Assembly: GCA_958299035.1 (NCBI GenBank)
Contig: CATQJL010000001.1
Location: 55,168,333 to 55,232,332, forward strand
DNA: 64,000 bases
Source of the DNA: Cylicocyclus nassatus
Lineage: Eukaryota; Nematoda; Chromadorea; Rhabditida; Strongylidae
Reading direction: 5' to 3'
Part shown: piece by piece, positions 1 through 13,000 of the stretch
Layout of the letters: each line of letters begins with the position of its first letter
How positions within the stretch are numbered: the stretch's first letter is position 1
Made by a program: the position numbers and the translations under genes
The notes under the pieces: generated by a model
Seen by the model: only the letters and a program-made list of their open reading frames with translations
Databases searched by the model: none
What the model was told of the DNA's origin: nothing

Positions 1-3000
1 CTCGCTTTACGAATCATATTCATAAAGCTGAAATTATATATATAACATATCAGAATCAAGACGGATTAATAGCTTGCAAATTAAATCAAATTAAGATATG
101 TAATCATAAGCAATAATACAGCAAATTTGATGACACGAGATACGCAGACTTACATGAATTGTTAGTATTTTTTACAAATACTATCGATTAGTTTTAGTGT
201 AAGTGGTGCGAGAGTGTACACAGATGGAGTGTGTATTTGTCTGCATATCTGCTTGTTTGTTTAAATCTTGTCAATGTTGTTGTTTTCACGCTTTTAGCGA
301 TTAGAATACAAGAGCCTAACACATGTCTTAGAGTAAGGAGTAGAGCAGTTCGTCTCTGCCAATTTAATTGGGAGGAAACAGCTTCGTATGCTTGATTTTG
401 GTCAATGGTATTAAGTTATTCCATGAGTCTTGCACCAAAAGTTCTGAACATTTACCCAAAAAATTTTTAAAACAACGTATTAAGTCATATTCTTTATTTT
501 TTGAAACCTAAAATAAGTTCTCTATTCAACCATCTCTATTAGAAATTTTATTCGAGACAAAATCAAAATTTCGAGTTAAATAAGTCGAAAATCATGACTA
601 CTAGTATAAACATCCAGCCACTATATTCTCACAGTCAAAAGGAGTACATCGCAAAACCACAATATAAATATAAATGAAATCGAATTCTCTTGCACCTTCT
701 AGCATTTTTTAAGACAAAAAATCAGAAAAGTGCGATTTGAGTGCTTCGCTTGCTCATTTTAATGTTTCTCTTGCACTGTAATATGAAATAATGAATTCTT
801 GCACTAAGACCACCAGTGAGCGCATGATTTTCTCTTTCTAGCTATGTTGGACTGAATGAATTCTTTGACGGGACAATTACTTACCATTTTTAGAACTTTA
901 GTGCAGGACGTATGGATCAACTGATACATTGATTTAAGCTGATATGAGAAAGAAGAGCAAGAATGCAATCTATCCCCATCTCGGTTTCGTCGCCATCCTG
1001 AACCCAAATTTTAAATAAGTCGAAAATCTGCTTATTTAATTTATAATTTATTTTATCTCGAGGATTTTGCATCAAAAAGGTGAAATCTTATGTGCAAATG
1101 TTTTTGGCATGCTCCAACATGATACTTGATCGTCATTGAAATAAGATGTGGCGCCAAAGAATCATCTTGAGATAACTTCCCAACAACAATAATGACATAA
1201 TATACAAAACGATATGTTTTTGCAAATGATAAAGTAATCACCTCTAAAACATCTCGCAAGCGCTAATCTTGTCCTTCCAAAGCGCGTGTATCGTTGGCCT
1301 ACAGTATGCTGCTGGCAATTGGAATCAATGTGCATTTAGCAAGAAGCACTTTAAACAACATTTCGAATAAGTTTTGAGAAACCTTTAATTTCCAAAAAAC
1401 CTTAAGATTTGGTCCAAAATGGCAGAGCTCGAAAAATTGGCGCTGTTATGAAGTTCAAAGCAAATGACTACAATAAAATGACAGATGTATCGTCGAATCG
1501 TTTGTAACTAAATATGCGTATTGCACACCATGCGCTCTACTTGACGACTTGTGGGATTAGAGTCTGCTCAATTTTGGGGATATTTCTCCTTGTCTTTGTC
1601 TCTTTTGAATCGATAGGATAAGTATTTATTAGTGGTATACATTTCTGCCCTTTGTTATGTTAGATCACTGAGGAGTTACTAGTAGGAGTGTCGTCGGTTT
1701 GCGTGCATGGTGTGTAGGCTCATATCAAAGTCACGAATGACCCGCAAACTGGTCCAGTCATTCGCAAACTATGACTTTGATATCAATTTGAGTCAAAGGC
1801 GCTACTGAGAGTACGCACTGATATCTGTGCAAGGAATTCCAGAGAGATTATACATAGCCTCTACAAGTCAAATGAATAATCGAATAGTACAAAATTGGTA
1901 TTTACATCTTCTAAGAGAATAAGTCAGCGTTTTGGCCAAATTTAGGCCGAATGATTTTTCGTCTCGGAATACACAAAACGTTCCCACGGTATCACTCTCG
2001 CTTAACGCCTATCGCCATGAAGCCCTATAGGAATTATGGAACTGGATCGATACTACCACAATGTTTCCCATTGGCGTAAAAGCAAAAAATTCTCATTCTG
2101 TCTAATAGCCATAAAGAGCTATCGATTACACAAATATGGTAGCCAAAAACATTTCTTCGCAAGCTTTTTTTAGCTAACGATGCAAGATATTGAGATAACA
2201 ATGCTTCCAGGACAGTAAACAAAGTAAAGAGAGTCCATGTTATCATGTGAATGTAAGCCGGAACTTCAGATGGACAGCATAGGAATGCAGAAAAGTTTCT
2301 ATTGGATGTTTACCACTCGGAAAAGTGCGTGAAAATTGTACTTTTATGGTTTGGTGGTTTCTAGGTTAATACAATGTCCTTGCGTTGTCGATTAATACTG
2401 CGTAAAGACTGCCATCGGGGGGGGGGGGGGGGCAAAGCTTAGAGATATGTGCTCTAAAGCTTTTTTTTGCTCAGGTAGCGTCCCTGACGACCGCATCAAA
2501 TCTGCTGAACCTGCGAAATTCAGATTACTTTCAACTCTAGGACCGATATTTATTAAACTGCCATCAAAATGTTAAATGCCTTTTTTTTCACTTCAACTTG
2601 CCTTTTTCTCTCTGCTCCACAGAAGGGCTGAGTTGATTATTTCTGGATTACATTGTGCTTGCAACGGCTTTTTATGGAAAGATGAGGAAAGCTATGGGAA
2701 TTTGAACGAATTTTGACAAGACTATGTTTATAGTCACGCACGGAAGTCCACAAAACGGTAATTGTAAACTCAAAATCAAGAAAAATTGAAATTGGCACCA
2801 CCGTAAAGCGAATATCTCACTACGACACATTCGCTTATCAAGGTTGAAGTTGAGAAGCCTTGAGTGTAAGAAAAATAGAGCATAACTAAGTTTTCTCTAG
2901 CCCTTCATCCTCATCTATACTGAAGAGAGCTTCGAGATGCACACAAGTATGCTACCAATTATGCTCTGCAATAACATCTGAGCTTTCACAAGCAAAACAA

Positions 3001-3293
3001 TGATTTATTGAGCTTGAAAGGAAGGGTGACACGTACATATCTGAGCACAAAATGCAAATGCACAAAAACATGAGCTTACAATTCGAAAAAAAAAATGACA
3101 TCGTTATCACCGGTAAACAAGAAACCCTTTGTTTGAGGAATGTTGAGCATGAAATATACGCTAAACCAATCGGTGCCTCACTTATCAATAAACATCAATC
3201 ACTTCATTTATTGAACTGGAGATGATGAAGGATGGATATTAATACAATTGAAAAAGAAAAACGTTAGATTGTTTTCAACTGTTGTCGGCATTG
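1..3293. other. AT-rich stretch without a supported gene
   Basis: I see no convincing coding exon here on either strand. Open frames are short, have AT-driven composition, and lack paired splice sites that keep a frame. The one notable feature is a run of sixteen G at 2417-2432. Exons of a gene outside the window cannot be excluded. Confidence 0.4.
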
Positions 3294-3301
3294 GCCTTTA
3301 T

Positions 3302-4066
3302 CAGGGCCCGGCACGAGTCGGTTTCTAGAGCTTCTGAAAACGAAGTTCCCCCTGACTTTCGAAAATTTTACGAGGTCCCCCTTGATCCTTGTAAGAAACC
3401 TATCGAGTTGGAGGAAGATGAAAACAGGAAAGAGTCACTAGTTTGTTAAGAAAACCCTGAAATAAGAGTGAAAATACAAAGTGGAGTTGTTCTGCGGATG
3501 CGCCAGAATTTGGCATCAGAGCGCGATATCTAACAAAGCAATTTATGAAGAAAACAAGTCAAAAAACAACAAAAAGGCAACTATATGAAAATGTTTTTAT
3601 GCTGTGAGATAGATTTTAGACCAGGGAATCCGTCCATGCTGAAAAAAACCGGAACTTATGTGAAGTGACCGAAATATATGCTCCAGACGATCTCAGATCG
3701 TCTGGTGGCCGTCTGGAGACGATCTAATTTTGGAAAAGGTATTACTTCACATAAGTTTTCAAAACTTTTTACATAGGTCTTCTTCAAATAATATTTTACT
3801 TATGTGGTATAAATTTGGCGTTAAAAGCTTGTGTTTCCGCTGTAAACAAGCAATTTGTTTGTTTTAGCCTTGCTTTCAAATCGCGCGCACTTTTCGTCAT
3901 ACACGATAGAGCATGTCAATCGTGTGATAACCTGTCCGAAAAGCTTGTGATCGACAAAATGGCGCTTATGGTGCTCGGTCCCTACTCGTCAAAAACGATA
4001 TCTCCTTTGCTTTTTGCTCTAAAAACGAAGTCCAACCTGCTTCCAGACGATCTGTGCCGGGCCCTG
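3302..4066. mobile_element. hAT-type MITE, 8-bp target duplication
   Basis: The element begins CAGGGCCCGGCAC and ends in the reverse complement, GTGCCGGGCCCTG. It is flanked on both sides by the identical octamer GCCTTTAT (3294-3301 and 4067-4074). Ends starting CAGGG with an 8-bp duplication are the hallmark of hAT transposons. No transposase is present, so it is non-autonomous. Two diverged relatives lie at 15401-15658 and 55196-55396 and share the pattern of a purine-rich block after the left end. A secondary hairpin (about 3655-3762) sits inside it, which explains the greater length of this copy. Confidence 0.82.
3655..3762. repeat. Nested 108-bp hairpin
   Basis: ACTTATGTGAAGT near the left edge and ACTTCACATAAGT near the right edge are inverted. 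The centre carries CCAGACGATCT followed closely by AGATCGTCTGG. It is probably a small secondary insertion inside the hAT-type element. Confidence 0.55.
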
Positions 4067-4221
4067 GCCTTTATTGTCTAGCATAACGCCGCTCATTCTT
4101 AGCCCTTTCAACAATGATCTTTCTTGTAACGCAACAGCAAAAATTTCCATTTCCTGCACGGGTCTATAATAAAATTTACATGCCCACAGTAAACTCCGCC
4201 ATTTTACTCAGCAGAGGGGTA

Positions 4222-4531
4222 TTAAAGGCAGCGGATTGGCAGAATGGACCTTTTTCGGATTTTGATGGAGTTAGGTAACAGACTCCCAAGTACACTGCAG
4301 CACATAGCCAACCTGCCTGATCATGCGCTAAGCCGTGAAAAATAGGCCTCAAAACCTCCACCCGCCCCACCCACTTCCATTGAGTGGGGGGAGTGAAGTT
4401 TTGAAGCCCATTTTTCAGGGCTTAGCGCATGATCCAGCAGGTGGGATTTAGGCTACAGTGTACTTGGGGGTCTACTACCTAACTCCATCAAAATCCGAAA
4501 AGGGTCCATTTTGCCTATCCACTGCCTTTGA
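4222..4531. mobile_element. Palindromic MITE, GGCAGCGG family, copy 1
   Basis: Left arm TTAAAGGCAGCGGATTGG is mirrored on the right by a diverged CACTGCCTTTGA end. The arms match over about 140 bp each and meet around 4375, so nearly the whole element is a hairpin. Four other copies (17117, 18309, 24691, 33742) share the TTAAAGGCAGCGGCTCGG-type ends. The superfamily is unresolved: TTAA at the edges could be a piggyBac-like target, but the flanks do not prove it. Confidence 0.75.
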
Positions 4532-6095
4532 GGCATTTAGACACAGTGGGATGAGGGAAGGGGCAGACATTCCATACGAATAAGGGTTGTGGCCCTAGCC
4601 ATGCCCTTCAAAAAGGTTTTTAGGATTCTTTTCAATTTTTTGCAAAAGGGCCACGCCCCAAAAAAATACTCCCTATTTTCGGATTTTTGTGAGATATCGT
4701 AGCGTACCAAAGACGGGCCCTAGGAAAGGGAAGGGGAGGAAGGGAAGCGTTTACCTTTTCCTCCCCAGAAGAAGTCAGGAAATATCTGGTAGTCTACATG
4801 GATTATAAGATTATGGAAATGGCTTTTCCTACTTTCGAAATGATTGTTTTCAAAAAATTGTTGAGAGTCAAATTAGTTTCAAGCCCTTTTTGAAAATAGT
4901 TCTACATCACGAACAATTTGAACGGCAATTTCAAAAATTTCTCGGGTGCGTGACGTGCGGCTAACCGTACCCCCACTCAGAAAATCTTTTTCGGATCGCC
5001 ACTTCTGTAATTCGATTTGTGTGACGCACACAACTGAGACAAGCTATTTTTATGTTGACCACCTGCTTCATGCATTTTTAGAGGTTTCCAACATCAATGG
5101 GCTCTACTTTACAGCAAAGCATTTCAGGCATTTCAAAACTTGAGTTGGGCAACAGGTGATCGAGTTCACTTGACGCAGTTGGTCTAACTTCAACGTTCGG
5201 GCAAAAAATCAGTTCACAGCTTTTTGGTCACCTGAGCAAAACTGTTAGAGCCCTGTTACGCCGTATAAACCCGGTAGCCATTTTGAGACCGCATAAATGG
5301 AAATAACCATTTTCAGAGTCCTGCACGTAAACGTTAAAGAATGAAACAGTTTAAGCCAGTCCTAGTGTGCAAAGCCTTATAGGACCGTGCTTTCAACTGT
5401 GACGGCATGCGCATGTACTCTACCGCTATGGGAAGCTACAAGTGGGCGCGACTCTCCCCACAGGGTGTAGGTGCCCCAACTTTCCGAGACATTGTCGCTT
5501 CTCGTCTAACATGGCCTTTCTTATGGGTAGCGCGGTAAACTGACCGCGACACTTGACCCAGTGGTCCTCTGACGAGCTTGCCATATTAGAAATGAAAAAA
5601 TTGGCGGTTGTAAGTTTTGCTTACGAAGTTCTACAACTCATGCTGAGCTGAAAGGTTTACTATGCATTTACGGTTCGCACTTGCAGAGTGCATTTCCATG
5701 TTGTCAGCTTTCACTCAGCGCTAGAATCCGGCAATTACATCGCAAAGATACTGTCCTCATTTTGTTTTAGCTATTTGAGGGCTTCTGGAGCAAGGCCTCG
5801 AAAACTTGCCAACTTGGACATCTGTCATTGACAACGATTGGCTAGATCAAAAAAAAATAAGAATAGAAACTTCTGCGAAGGCTTGTGAGCAACCTGATGT
5901 GTGTACACATCAAAGCGCCTTCGTGTCGTTAATCGACAACGATATTCGTGAAAATATTATAATATGCTTATGGAAATTTCGCAGCGTCAAAAGCTAGCAT
6001 TTCAAGCAAGTGAAGGTCACCCTGATCCAGATCGGAGCGCTTCCTGTTGAATTCTAGCTACTCTCCAGTATTGTATATATACAGCCTTCTCGTGG
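4532..6095. other. Intergenic, no supported gene
   Basis: No frame with paired splice signals was recognised. The stretch contains short GC-richer patches and otherwise unremarkable AT-rich sequence. Confidence 0.4.
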
Positions 6096-6800
6096 CTATC
6101 TGAGATTTTGGTAGTGATGATTCGTGTTCTTCTTCTGAAGCAGCGGCCTGTGGTTCATCGTACCTTGTCGTTTGCACGGAAGCCACCTAAATTTTGCCAT
6201 ATATGCAGGAAATCGGAAACGATGCTCATTGATTACTTTATATTGTGGTGTTGTTTGAGTCCATTTATTCCTCATTTTAGCCCTTTCTTCGATCTTCTCG
6301 TTCAGCATCTTTTTCCTGAAACATCGAAAATTCTATTCACAATTACGTTCTCTTGCTGAACGACAAGGCTGCTCCAGAACCGCGTCCAGAGTTGCCTGCT
6401 TGTCGAGACCGTGCCAGCGCCGTACTGGAACCCAAGCGGACGCGCCCGTGTTGATTCATACGAGTAGCACGACGCTGGAGCCCGGCACGCAACTCTGGAC
6501 GGAGTTTTAGCACTGAGTTACAAAGATTACGACTTGTTCACTGTCGAGGTAGAGTCTCAAAAAGAACGTGAACTCACTGATGATGGCTCATGAATCGCAT
6601 CAGTAACCGTTCTGACCCACTCAATTTTTCGCCATATTGCTTTACAGCGTCATCATCTGGAAATTTCTGTAATCTCAAACATATGTGTATAACCATCCTT
6701 AACGATTTAAACGCCTATATTCGACCATTTCTGAACTTGGCATGTTGTGTCGTATATTATATTCCTGAGCGTTTCCGAGATTGCTAACTTCTTTTATCAT
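6096..6800 (-). CDS. Candidate 3' exons of the TWK channel gene
   Basis: Two minus-strand stretches look coding and lie just downstream of the last securely joined channel exon (7051-7122). One starts at 6800 after GTGCAG and is open for 33 codons to a TAA at 6699-6701 (basic, polar, ends YRRLNR). The other starts at 6315 after TTTCAG, is open for about 70 codons rich in K, R, N and Q, and stops at TAG 6096-6098. Basic polar tails suit the cytoplasmic C terminus of a K2P channel. Neither joins cleanly: the exon ending at 7051 finishes in phase 1, while these open frames need phase 0 and phase 2. Read in phase 1, the 6800 exon stops after five codons (TAG 6784-6786), which could be the true end. 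A one-base error in the A6 run beside the 7051 donor would restore phase 0. Confidence 0.4.
6378..6508. repeat. GC-rich imperfect hairpin
   Basis: CGTCCAGAGTTGC near the left edge and GCAACTCTGGACG near the right edge are perfectly inverted over 13 bp. The interior is unusually GC-rich for this region. It may be a SINE- or MITE-like insertion. Confidence 0.4.
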
Positions 6801-7050
6801 CTGCACAGCCAATAATGGTATTAGGAGTTTGCAGGCATATAAAATTCAGCTTAAATGCTCATTCTGGACACGATGTCTAACATTGGACGCCTATACAGAC
6901 TTTTGAAAACAAAATTTAGGGCTTAGAAACTTTTAAATTACATATGTTTGCAACATCAAATGGAACAAATGTTGATTTAGGTATTTCCGTCAGATTTTAC
7001 GTCAGAACTATTGAATGCATCAAATAAGAAGATATGTGATCGACCCTTAC

Positions 7051-10000
7051 CTTTTTTCGGAAACGGCTTCGTTGTCCCGCGCTCCACATCACCAATATTA
7101 TTCAGCGACTTTCTGCTTTCATCTGTTGTGTTTCTCATAAGGGCGTATTCAAGCAACGATTAAAGTCAGCTCACCTCCGGAGCTTATTTTCATTTTGAAA
7201 TCGTTATCTATGGACTTGACCATTTTCGCAAACAAGATCTCAAGTTGCATTTGTATCACGTTGATTGACATTGAAACCACTGACAGACCAATGAGGATGA
7301 GTAGAAAGCTGGCCACAGCCACGTCGTGTTTAGCAGTAACATCACCGAAACCTGCAAAATTGAATTGGTAGAATGCGAAATTTGAAGAGGTTAAAACCAG
7401 ACCGATAGTGGTAAGCGAAATGAAGAAGAAGTACAGCGTTTGAAAGAAAGGCCATTGTTCGAAGTAGGAAAAGACCATGCAACACAGCATCATCCAAAAT
7501 GCCAACACTAAAATGCACTATTTCTTCAAGTGCAAAAGATTGACTTTGATTCGCGTTTTAGAAGCTGACAGTTTTTTTAGATGCGCAAACCTACCAGAAG
7601 ACGTCGAACTGGATATAGTTTGCACTTCACCCCTTCGAAAACAATGATCCAAGCATCAAAACTCATCAAAACAAGATAATTAGAATTCAAAAAAAAACTG
7701 ACCAATGACTACAAGAAATAAAGGTATTGGTTCCTCGGCATCGGGATCTCCGGAATCGGATGTGTAAGCGCTGGCTTTGACGATGTTCTGTAAAGTTGCT
7801 TAATTGCTTGCGAAAAGTTCCTCCTCAGAAGTAATGTTATCCTCGATATATTAGGTTGCCCATAAGTCTTTTCATATTCGTACTTTCAAACTGATATCTA
7901 AAACTAAGACATCTGCAAGGGTGTAAATTTGTGGGAGTATTCCTGTGTAAATAAGCTGTACAATCATACACATGCGAGGAGCATAAGTCCGTTACAGGCG
8001 AAGTTTGGAAATTGAGCGCATTATTTTTTCTCGATTTCTAGCCATCAGAAGAATGCAGCAAGTCTTGATTTTTGGAATGGTGCCTCGCATCCCATTAAAA
8101 ATAGGAAGAGCAGATTTATGCTGGTGAAAAGTAGATATGAAAAGACTTATGGGACAACCTACTAGAGCGAATGGGCCACGCCTTTCGTTCACATAAGTTT
8201 TTCATGCTTTTTCCATATAGTGTTGCTATCATTGAATGTGTGTACACAACTAATTTGGTGTTATATCATGCTGCCACTTGAAAACAAGCCATTTGTTTAC
8301 TCGAGGCATGATTTTGTGCGCTAAGAATGATATGGGGCAAGTATGCACATGTTAGCTTTTCCCTCACATCAGCAAAAAACGATAGGCCGCTTGCCCGTTG
8401 AAATGCCAATATTGAGAACATATGTTTTGAAAGACGGCAGAGGCGCTTGCCAATTTTTGAAATGAGATGACACCACCATTGTGTAAGAGAGCACAAGTCT
8501 TTGGCACCGTCCAAAAAATGCACTACATAGTACAGTAGGGGGGGGGGGATGGTCAAAAAATGCAACATGTGTTTGGTGGCTTCGCCCCCCCCCCCCCCCC
8601 GTTGTCTCTGGTTAGTAGTTTTGCACATCTTTGTAGAGCAGTTCAGATGGAATCCGATTTTTGATAAAAATTGAGAAATTCATTAGGGTATACCTAACTA
8701 AAGGGTAACCGGCCGTAACTTTTGAATTGAAATAATGGCGAAGTGAATAGCTTATGTATGAAATTAACTATCCCAGCCGAACCTGATGACAAAGAATTTT
8801 TATGAAGTCATGGCGTTAGTCACCCATTCCAAAAAATATTCCGAAAATATTCTGTAAAGGCTGCTCCATTAAAATAGGTGTGGGCTTCAAACGCTCTTTC
8901 GATCAATGATTCAAATTTTTCGCAAGCTGTTCATGAATGAAAATCTTGTCGGTTTTATCTATTTATTTTGAAAAAATTTTAGCTACGGGGCTGGAGTTGG
9001 TACAGAGGGTAAGGGGAGTGCTGATCGTGAATAAAAATCTACTTTATCGATTTTATCGATCTCCTAAGAACTTTGAGCTACGGGGCAGAAGGGTGAGGGT
9101 GCTTAATATGAAAGAATCGACTACAGCCGGGTATGACAGCAAGTTTTAAATATTGCTCTACATTTTTGATTCGCAATTCGACTTTTAATGTTCGAACATA
9201 AACGATATCCATTTACTCGTTATTTTTGATTTTCAAGGTTTATTGGGGATTCATTCATTCGAGATTTTCAAGGTTCGTTTACTCGAAACTCCCTTATTTG
9301 GATTTTTTTATTTTCGAATTAATTTGAAATTTTTCGAATTCGAATTCAATCGATATTCATTCATTCGATGAGAACTTTCGAATTTTCTTAGGTGCAGTGA
9401 GTTTCGTCAGTCCCTTCACTTTTTGCAGACTAGGCAGACACCTCCCTTTTTTGACGCCACTTACAGTAACCGATTGTCGCTATTTGAGTGTTTATAATTT
9501 CTCGGCAATGATAAATTGGTTCATGCAGTCTTTCCTCAAGAAGGCATATAGGCGCAAATCTTTCCAGCACATTCAATATTATCCAGTAGGAGTAGATGTC
9601 GCTACAAGTATTGTAGTCAATTTCACTACAAAGTATGGCTCTAGACAAGTAACTGGAGAAGTTTATCACACTGAGTCAGATGTTTTTGCAGGTGTCTGAG
9701 GCTTGGATTCCCGCAGCGGATATTTCTGGCTGAAATCGAGCTCAATTTGTCTTCTGCTTCCCCCAAAGCAACAGCTGCCGTCAAGCTGAGATCAGCGGTA
9801 ATTAAATCGTTAATCCTTCTACGCCTCCACAATTTCGCTGAGATGAGCAAATGCAAGTTCTTGGTGATGGAGATCAACAGAAACATCATTCAAGAAATGG
9901 TTTCTTGTTAGTAAAAATAGCAGCCATGACATGCCCAATTTTCCAAGGATTCGATTATTTGCGCGACTTGCGCGATTCGCAGGATTTGCGGAATTTGCGA

Positions 10001-13000
10001 TCTTCGCGAGATTTCGCAGATGTCGCAAATTCCGCAGCTAGCACACTGTAAAAGATTCGATGTAAACTATACGATTTGTCTTATCAAGCTGAGTTCGAAC
10101 TCCTCTTGAAGACCTTGAACATATCTGGTTTAAGAATGATTACTACAAAATCTGGAATTTCGCAAATCTCAAAAAAGACGAGATATTTACTATCATAACT
10201 GCAAAAAATGTAGGCGTATATGCTCTGGAGAATGACATATATAATGACTGCAAGAATCTAGGCGGTGAGTTTTGAATAGAGGAAGAAATGCATGCTGCCT
10301 AGTTTCCTAGTTTTATAACGAAAACTCTCTGATTTCGATTAAAATATTCCCAGTCACATCTAAAGTGTGAAAATGAGTTATTGTAAAAAGAAGCGCTCAC
10401 CTCTTGTGAATCATGATGTTTTGATCTCCAGCAAAGTGTGAACGGATGGGAAATTATCGAAACATAATTCCTCCACACCACTCAAATACGGCTATATAAA
10501 TGGTGAAAATAAGCGAAATTAGCTACACTCACCATCTACCGCACGAAACATTATCGTACCCCAATCGTTGAGAATAGTGATCACCATTGGAATTCCCATA
10601 ATTGCGTAGACCATTGTAAACAGCCGTCCCCAAAAGGTCTGAGCTGCCAAGTCACCATAGCCTGAAAATTTGTAGTCATTTATGCTCTTTGATCATGAAT
10701 TATAGAGTGCCAGAGAAAGAAAAATTGACTTATTTAAGTCGATAGCCTTCTTAATCTCTAAGAGAAAAATTTTTTATACTATTTTTGAGCTTATTTGGTA
10801 GAATATCTCATGCTGAAAAAAGAGACCCTTGCATGTAAAAACAGCAGAGGTGGATGTCGAAAGGCGCGCGTTCCCTCAGCCTTCATTGCCAGACTGGGTC
10901 AGTTCTCTCAAAAGCAAGGTTTCCAGATTGCGAGATTTTTGTCAGTACATCAGAAAGTATAAAGAAAGATAACCAGTTAAAATCCGATAGCATTAAAATA
11001 GATTCGAACTGTTTTCTTGCTTCTCCCATTTAGTAAAAACCGATCAATACGCGCCTTACGACCGTCTCCCAAACAGCAGTAGTGACTGGAAATCAACATC
11101 TTCAAAATGTTAACGATTATGTCTCACCAATGGTTGTGTAGATGGTCCCAGCATAGTAGAGTCCACCCCATAATGTCCACCGCTTCTCTCTTTGCAGTAT
11201 CGGTTTCATTTCCATGCTCACATCATACCTATCAATTGCTTTCCGTAGCTCAGTTTCGTTGAAAATTACGTTCGAGTTCCCAAAGTATATCGTCTGAAAG
11301 GTTCGATGCAAAATCTAGACACAAATGCTTACATTCTATAAACACCTGAATTCTTTCGACTAACTCCTTTTTGGCAGCAACGCTCTGTCGAATTAATCGC
11401 GTGAGCTCCTCCTCATTTTGTATGTCTTCGCTTTCACTTTCAAGACCACAAAAGACCAGAGCTCCAGCAAGACTGTAAAATTTCTTCATGGAAAATTGTA
11501 TGGACTATATAGTCCCATTCTAATGAGATTCTGCATCTTTCTGGTATTACTATTTTAGCTTCAGGGAATTATGAAATATCAAATGCCATAATGATTTACG
11601 TCATATTGCAGTTTTGACTCAGACAAATGACGGAATTCCGCAGAGCGCTTGCGGAAGTTCCGCCGGGTCACCTGCGGAAGTTCCGAGATGAGGTCCTGCG
11701 GAAGTTCCGAAGAATGTCGACCACAACAGCAAAAGAGAACACCGAAGCGAGATTTGAACCTCACTTTATTGACTGCGAGACCCACGTACTATCCTCTACG
11801 CTACGGCTGACATGTTTGATAATGAACTCTAGTTGTTGGCGAGGCAACATCACGAGACAACACATTCAAAGTCCTGCGGAAGTTCTGGCAGGCCAAAGTG
11901 TCGCGGAACCTCTGGCGTTTTTCGGAATTTCCGCAGGATTCTGAGGAAAGTTCTGCGGAAGTTCCGGTTTTCAACCAGTTTGACATGAAAGTCCCGCGGG
12001 AATTCCAACTTTCAACGTTTTCATTTTTGCAGTAGTGAACAAAATCTTGCGGAACTTCTGCAAATTTGGCTTGTCCTGCGGAAGTTCCAGTGATTTGTCT
12101 GAGGAATTGATATTGATTTTGATCTCTTTGGATGAATTCGATTTATTGGATGAGAAGCCAAGCTTGCAGTGCATTTTCAATAGACATTGTGAGTGTAGGT
12201 TCAGAGATTAGACACGGAAACAGCGCTGTGCTACATGCTGTTGGAAAATTTCGCATTAAACAGACATCGTTTGATGCTTCTGCATGAGGCTAATTGTTCT
12301 AGACTATCCGAGTCAGAGCTGTCAAAATAGCATATCGCATTCGTCCGTCGTTGACGAGTCCGTCTCACTTAACATCTGTTAGAAGTGCTCTGTGTCGAGA
12401 AACGTACGACAAACGATCAGTTTACACATAAGCTGACAGGTTTTATTGGCCACTCATTCTCCAAGGTTTAGCAATTAACTTTTTGTTTATTTGAACTTAC
12501 ATGATGAGTGCAATAAAATTTTTCTTGAAGCATCACGGACTGAGAAGCTCGGTAGAAATTAATCGGCCTCAGGTTAGTGTATTTTGAGTACATGGATGCA
12601 TAGTACATCTGCTATTTCATGGAAAAAAATTTCTGAGAGAAGTCTAATTTTGTTATAATAGAGGTATTGAATTAGATGTAATTCTACCCTGGCAAAGATG
12701 GAAGAAATCAAATATTAAGAACCCTTCAAAAGACGATAAGTGATAAGTTGATGAAACATCCGCCATGGAAAAACTGTGTGAGTATGTAAATTTTTTGATG
12801 CGCAGCATATGGACGAACACCTGTTCTACATGATATGTCCCGAAGAAATGGAGACGCAAAAGAATTCAATAGTTGAACTTATCTTTAAGGGTTGCAAGAG
12901 TGAAGAACTTGATGATCTCAGGTTGCAAGATAAACTCGAAATAAAGTCACAAAGGTATGCGATGAGGGAAAAGGTTTCGGTTGTTATCTTCTTTTCCAGA

